DNA of 64,000 bases from an uncultured Bacteroides sp. (lineage in GTDB: Bacteria > Bacteroidota > Bacteroidia > Cytophagales > Cyclobacteriaceae): the NCBI GenBank assembly GCA_902168185.1, contig CABHOV010000046.1, positions 248,001-312,000 of the forward strand, written 5' to 3'. The position numbers and the translations under genes were made by a program. Below the pieces are notes generated by a model. That model ran no database searches, had not been told where the DNA came from, and was given only the letters and a program-made list of their open reading frames with translations. Position 1 is the stretch's first letter, and each line of letters opens with the position of its first letter. Below are positions 61,701-64,000 of this stretch, in pieces.

Positions 61701-61796
61701 CATGGTAAAGAGCGTGGTTATACCCAACGCTATTGCCATCAGAAACATCACCAGTGTAAACTGGTAATTCTTCACGGCATATTCTGAGATTTTCAT
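58761..61796 (-). CDS. RND-family efflux transporter (second system)
   Basis: The 1011-residue protein has the RND architecture with the N-terminal helix AVKNYQFTLVMFLMAIALGI and the proton-relay aspartates in GLVVALGLLVDDSIVVVENI. The second half repeats the fold (GLIALAGVEVKNSILLVDF). It should pump hydrophobic compounds with its adaptor (start 62869) and TolC-type channel upstream. No regulator is seen in the window for this operon. Its first periplasmic loop has the opening MPRSEDPDVESPQFAV, typical of the MMPL-like HAE1 branch in many Bacteroidota. Confidence 0.93.
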   Translation of the reverse strand: MKISEYAVKNYQFTLVMFLMAIALGITTLFTMPRSEDPDVESPQFAVIVVYPGTSPKDMEELVVDPIEERINELEDMKRIRTTISDGLAVFRVEYKYESDPDEKYQEIVREINSLRPELPEDIFSLEINKFQPSDVNILQIALISENASRTKLKFHAEALKDELEKITLLKNVEIQGLPEQIVRVELRLEKIAQMHIPLDAITGSLQSEMANIPGGSIVAGSKSFSIKTSGNYKGLEEIKNTIVYSANGKNILLKDVADAYTTFDETKHITRLNGHRCVFVIAAQKSGLNITNTQKVYKPVLESFAKKLPSNIDMVHHFDQADNVNGRLAGLGKDFLIAILLVSITLLPLGWRAASIVMISIPLSLAIGLVLLNLFGISLNQLSIVGLVVALGLLVDDSIVVVENIERWMREGHSRLDATLKATRQIGLAVVGCTVTLIIAFMPLVFLPEGAGDFIRGLPLAVIMAVLASMLVSITVIPFLSSRILKSHENADGNIFLRGMQKLIHGSYSILLDKALKHPIITMVVAGVVFIASLQLFPVIGFGLFPASEKPQFIINTITPLQTNIEATDSVSLYVEQAVSKIPEVKYYASNVGKGNPRVYYNVTQENERTDFAQTFVQLDEHTSPDRKLEIINQLRDEFNQHAGAKIEVKNFEQGPPIVAPVEIRLFGDNLDTLRTLAARVESMMKQTEGTLYVNNPVNNLKSDMRVVINQDKARMTGINTVDIDRTVRLAVAGLNMGNFTDADGEDYDIYLTTPKKERATLASLDNLFVNTRLGAPVPLDQIASLKLETSPLSIDHYNKIRMVSVSSSVEKGYLNSVVISDVVSKMEKIKLPEGYSYMMGGDVEASNDSFGGLGTIIIMTVFMFVAVLILMFKTFKSMLIVLSVIPLGIVGALLGLLISGNPLSFVAIIGLIALAGVEVKNSILLVDFTNQLRLQGKSVDEAIREAGEVRFLPIVLTSLTAIGGLLPIALSTNPLIAPLAIVLIGGLISSTLLSRIVTPVVYKLIPPRI

Positions 61797-61801
61797 ACAG
61801 G

Positions 61802-62869
61802 CTATTTCAAAATGTTGATAGGAGAATTGTCGGTGAGATAAGCGCTTCCGGAAATGATCAGCGCTTCTGCGTTTTCAAGTCCTTTGCTGATGCGTATACT
61901 CTTGCCGTTGAATGACTCTATAATAACGGGTTGCTTGTGTGCCGTCTTGTGATCGGTTGTGATGAACACAAAACCTTCATTGTCATTGGCATCTAACACG
62001 GCTTCATAGGGAACGCTCCATGAAGACTGCGTCTCGCCCGTTTGAATAACTGCAGATCCAAACATACCGGTAGCAAGTCGTGCACCTTCATTTTTTATTT
62101 GCAACTCCAGTGTAAATGTACCAGTCTGCGCATCTGATGTTTCCGACTTACGACTCACAATAGCCGGGAACGTACGACCGGGAAACGCATCTATATGTAT
62201 AGCAGCTTTATCATGCAGTGAAACAGAACCCCATTGTTTATCGCTCACACTAACTTTTAGAATCCAATTTCCACTAGCCGCACCGTTGGTTAACAGGATT
62301 GGGTCACCGATGCTTACTACTTGTCCGGAGTTTACAAACTTGCGCAACACATAACCACTCTCGGGTGCGTGAATCTCGGAGAAGCTACGATTGAAGTCCG
62401 CAGCTTGCAATTGCTCTTTTGCAACGGCCAATGCTGTCTCGGCATTTTGCAATTGCTCCAGTGTAGCAACGCTATCACGGTATAAACTTGTTACACGTTT
62501 AAAATCGCGTTCTGCTTTTTCATAACCATGACGAGCCTGTGATACTTGTGTATTGATCTCGGTGAGATTCAGTGTCGCGAGCAACTGTCCTTTCTTTACT
62601 TTATCACCTTCCTTTACAAGCACCCGGTTTACTATACCACCAATCTTGAATGCCAATGTAGTTTCATCATCTGTTGTCAACTGACCGGAAGCATTAATAG
62701 CACTTACATCTGTAGATTTTTGCAGTGACATTACTTTCACGGGAATCGGCTCAGCACTGGAAGGAACAGATGCTTCTTTTCCTTTGCTGTCGGTGCAGGA
62801 TTGCAGCACCATCAGTAGCAATGTGATAACCAACAAGGTTACCGTAAAATGTGTTGTGAATTTTTTCAT
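61802..62869 (-). CDS. RND periplasmic adaptor lipoprotein (second system)
   Basis: The 355-residue protein has a lipobox (MVLQSC, Cys about 25), lipoyl halves (VNRVLVKEGDKVKKGQLLATL and IHAPESGYVLRKFVNSGQVV), a short alpha hairpin (SQARHGYEKAERDFKRVTSLY) and membrane-proximal beta domains. It lies five bases before the RND gene and 12 bases after the TolC-like gene on the minus strand. It closes a pump with both partners. Confidence 0.92.
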   Translation of the reverse strand: MKKFTTHFTVTLLVITLLLMVLQSCTDSKGKEASVPSSAEPIPVKVMSLQKSTDVSAINASGQLTTDDETTLAFKIGGIVNRVLVKEGDKVKKGQLLATLNLTEINTQVSQARHGYEKAERDFKRVTSLYRDSVATLEQLQNAETALAVAKEQLQAADFNRSFSEIHAPESGYVLRKFVNSGQVVSIGDPILLTNGAASGNWILKVSVSDKQWGSVSLHDKAAIHIDAFPGRTFPAIVSRKSETSDAQTGTFTLELQIKNEGARLATGMFGSAVIQTGETQSSWSVPYEAVLDANDNEGFVFITTDHKTAHKQPVIIESFNGKSIRISKGLENAEALIISGSAYLTDNSPINILK

Positions 62870-62881
62870 AAAGGTTAATGA

Positions 62882-64000
62882 TTAGTATTGAAGAGTATAT
62901 GATGCTGTCTCGCGTTCCAGTTTTGCTTCGGCAGTAAGCATTTCGAATAACCGCAGACTTTGCTGCAGCTGTGAAGAAGTCAGCTGATTGCGTGCGTCCA
63001 GAAATTCGATCAACGTGTTAACGCCTTGCTGATATCCTTTCTCAATCAGGTTGAAGTAACTTTGCGCTGATTTCAATTGCTCGCGTGACGCGAGATAATT
63101 TTGTACGGTAGTTTGAAGATCATTCTTCGCTACAGACTCTGATAGCTGTAGCTGTCGCGTTGTATTGAGCAGATTATATTCTGTCTTTTGAATTTCAAGT
63201 TTGCTCTGACGAATGGTGGTTGCGTTACGAAACCCTTGGAACAACGGCAACGATAGTTGTACACCTACGAGGTAGTATCTTGAATCGTTATTATACTCCC
63301 AGTCTGAAGCCTGTGAACCTAGATCGAGGAACGCGTTTACTTTGGGTACGCGCGTGAGCCTGTTCAAACGCAATGTTGATTGATTAATGTCACGTGCTGT
63401 CTTGATCAATTGAAGTTCTTCACGCTGTTGAAGTGTGGCAACCGTTGTATCCGGTATGGGAGTCGTTTCGAGGTTTGTAATATTTATATCTATAGCGCTA
63501 TCGAGATTTTTGTTCAATAAAAAATTGAAGTATTTCTTAGCATTGGCTTCAGTGTTTCTGGCGCTGTTCAATTCTGACTTTACGCGCTCGGCTTCACTTT
63601 TCGAACGCAGGTAATTTGCAGGTAAGCTTCTTCCGTTGCGCAGTAAAGATTCATTGATCTCTACATTTTTATTTACGAGGGCGAGTCCGCTTTCATAAAT
63701 TTTAATAGCCGCTACGGCAGTCAGATAGTTGAAGTAGGCGGTCTTGATATCAAGTACAAGTTGACGCTTGAATATATCTACCTCGAACTCTCGCATCATC
63801 ACCTGTTGTCCCTGGATCGTTCTATTCACATACAGGTCAGTATTGATGATTGGCAAAGAAGTACGTACACGTGCATCGTAAAAATTCTTTGGAAAAAAAT
63901 TCTGATTTACGTTATCAATTTGAGGAAACTGATCACTCTGCGTCATCTGGTTTAATGATGTATATACCGGATTGAGCAGATCTCCTACTGGTATAGATAT
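62882..64000 (-). CDS. TolC-family outer-membrane protein, 5' end beyond the window
   Basis: A Met at 63946 is not the true start: the frame stays open to the window edge and its upstream residues (IPVGDLLNPVYTSLNQ) are the usual Bacteroidota TolC segment before the first helical repeat. The visible part (about 373 residues) has long Gln/Asn/Leu-rich helices of an outer-membrane efflux channel (LFQGFRNATTIRQSKLEIQK). It is the first visible gene of the second RND operon. The signal peptide is missing because of the cut. Confidence 0.9.
   Translation of the reverse strand: MSIPVGDLLNPVYTSLNQMTQSDQFPQIDNVNQNFFPKNFYDARVRTSLPIINTDLYVNRTIQGQQVMMREFEVDIFKRQLVLDIKTAYFNYLTAVAAIKIYESGLALVNKNVEINESLLRNGRSLPANYLRSKSEAERVKSELNSARNTEANAKKYFNFLLNKNLDSAIDINITNLETTPIPDTTVATLQQREELQLIKTARDINQSTLRLNRLTRVPKVNAFLDLGSQASDWEYNNDSRYYLVGVQLSLPLFQGFRNATTIRQSKLEIQKTEYNLLNTTRQLQLSESVAKNDLQTTVQNYLASREQLKSAQSYFNLIEKGYQQGVNTLIEFLDARNQLTSSQLQQSLRLFEMLTAEAKLERETASYTLQY

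Noticed and set aside
1-64000. Mobile elements, prophage, defence islands or CRISPR arrays
   Set aside because: No transposase, integrase, restriction, toxin-antitoxin or Cas-like protein was found, and no array of regularly spaced repeats is visible.

Overview
The window looks like chromosomal DNA of a Bacteroidota bacterium, probably a soil or freshwater Cytophagales-type organism. This rests on protein families (YaiO barrel, HEAT/GT2/LtaS-like cluster, GH106, GH105, DUF4038 hydrolase, FucP-type MFS, Atu4866 domain), on Bacteroidota-type -7 promoter elements (TAnnTTTG) with no clear Shine-Dalgarno sequences, and on a GC content that looks like the mid-40s by eye. I see no tRNA, rRNA, CRISPR array, insertion sequence or prophage gene. 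The tetranucleotide TATA is strikingly frequent on every gene and strand.

Layout. 0-6 kb: the 3' end of a UBP-type zinc-finger gene with a strong terminator, a two-gene osmoprotectant ABC importer (minus), an M20 amidohydrolase (plus), a small monooxygenase-like protein and a phytoene-desaturase-like flavoprotein (minus). 6-12 kb: a tripartite RND efflux operon (arsR-like regulator, adaptor, pump, TolC; all minus) with repeated TAATCGAT boxes. 12-18 kb: an SDR fused to an Atu4866 domain beside an AraC regulator, then a GH106 rhamnosidase and an EcsC-family protein. 18-24.5 kb: an OmpR-type response regulator and kinase followed by an LtaS/EptA-like membrane transferase and two tandem PAP2 phosphatases. 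Three direct repeats with 11-bp spacing suggest the regulator controls itself and the transferase.

24.7-34.4 kb holds the most system-like locus: two single-domain CheY-like proteins, a hybrid kinase, and a tight plus-strand operon of receiver, membrane HEAT protein, processive GT2 synthase, LtaS-like transferase with TPRs, and YaiO outer-membrane barrel. I read it as a phosphorelay-controlled pathway for making, decorating and exporting a surface glycan. 34.6-45.4 kb holds carbohydrate genes suited to pectin or rhamnogalacturonan (DUF4038 apiosidase-like, GH43, GH105, a sugar MFS) without SusC/SusD, mixed with small unknown genes, a GNAT, an S41 protease and a YegD-like Hsp70.

45.4-52 kb is a translationally coupled heme oxygenase, bacteriophytochrome and 1501-residue CheB-CheR-PAS-kinase operon. 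The phytochrome has the whole chromophore module but no transmitter, and the neighbouring kinase could supply one, so this looks like a split red/far-red light sensor. 52-58.7 kb contains a membrane GAF-PAS sensor without an output domain coupled to a thioredoxin-fold gene, then a GH63-like glucosidase with a glucose 1-dehydrogenase-like SDR. 58.7-64 kb is a second RND operon (TolC, adaptor, pump; minus) whose first gene runs off the window.
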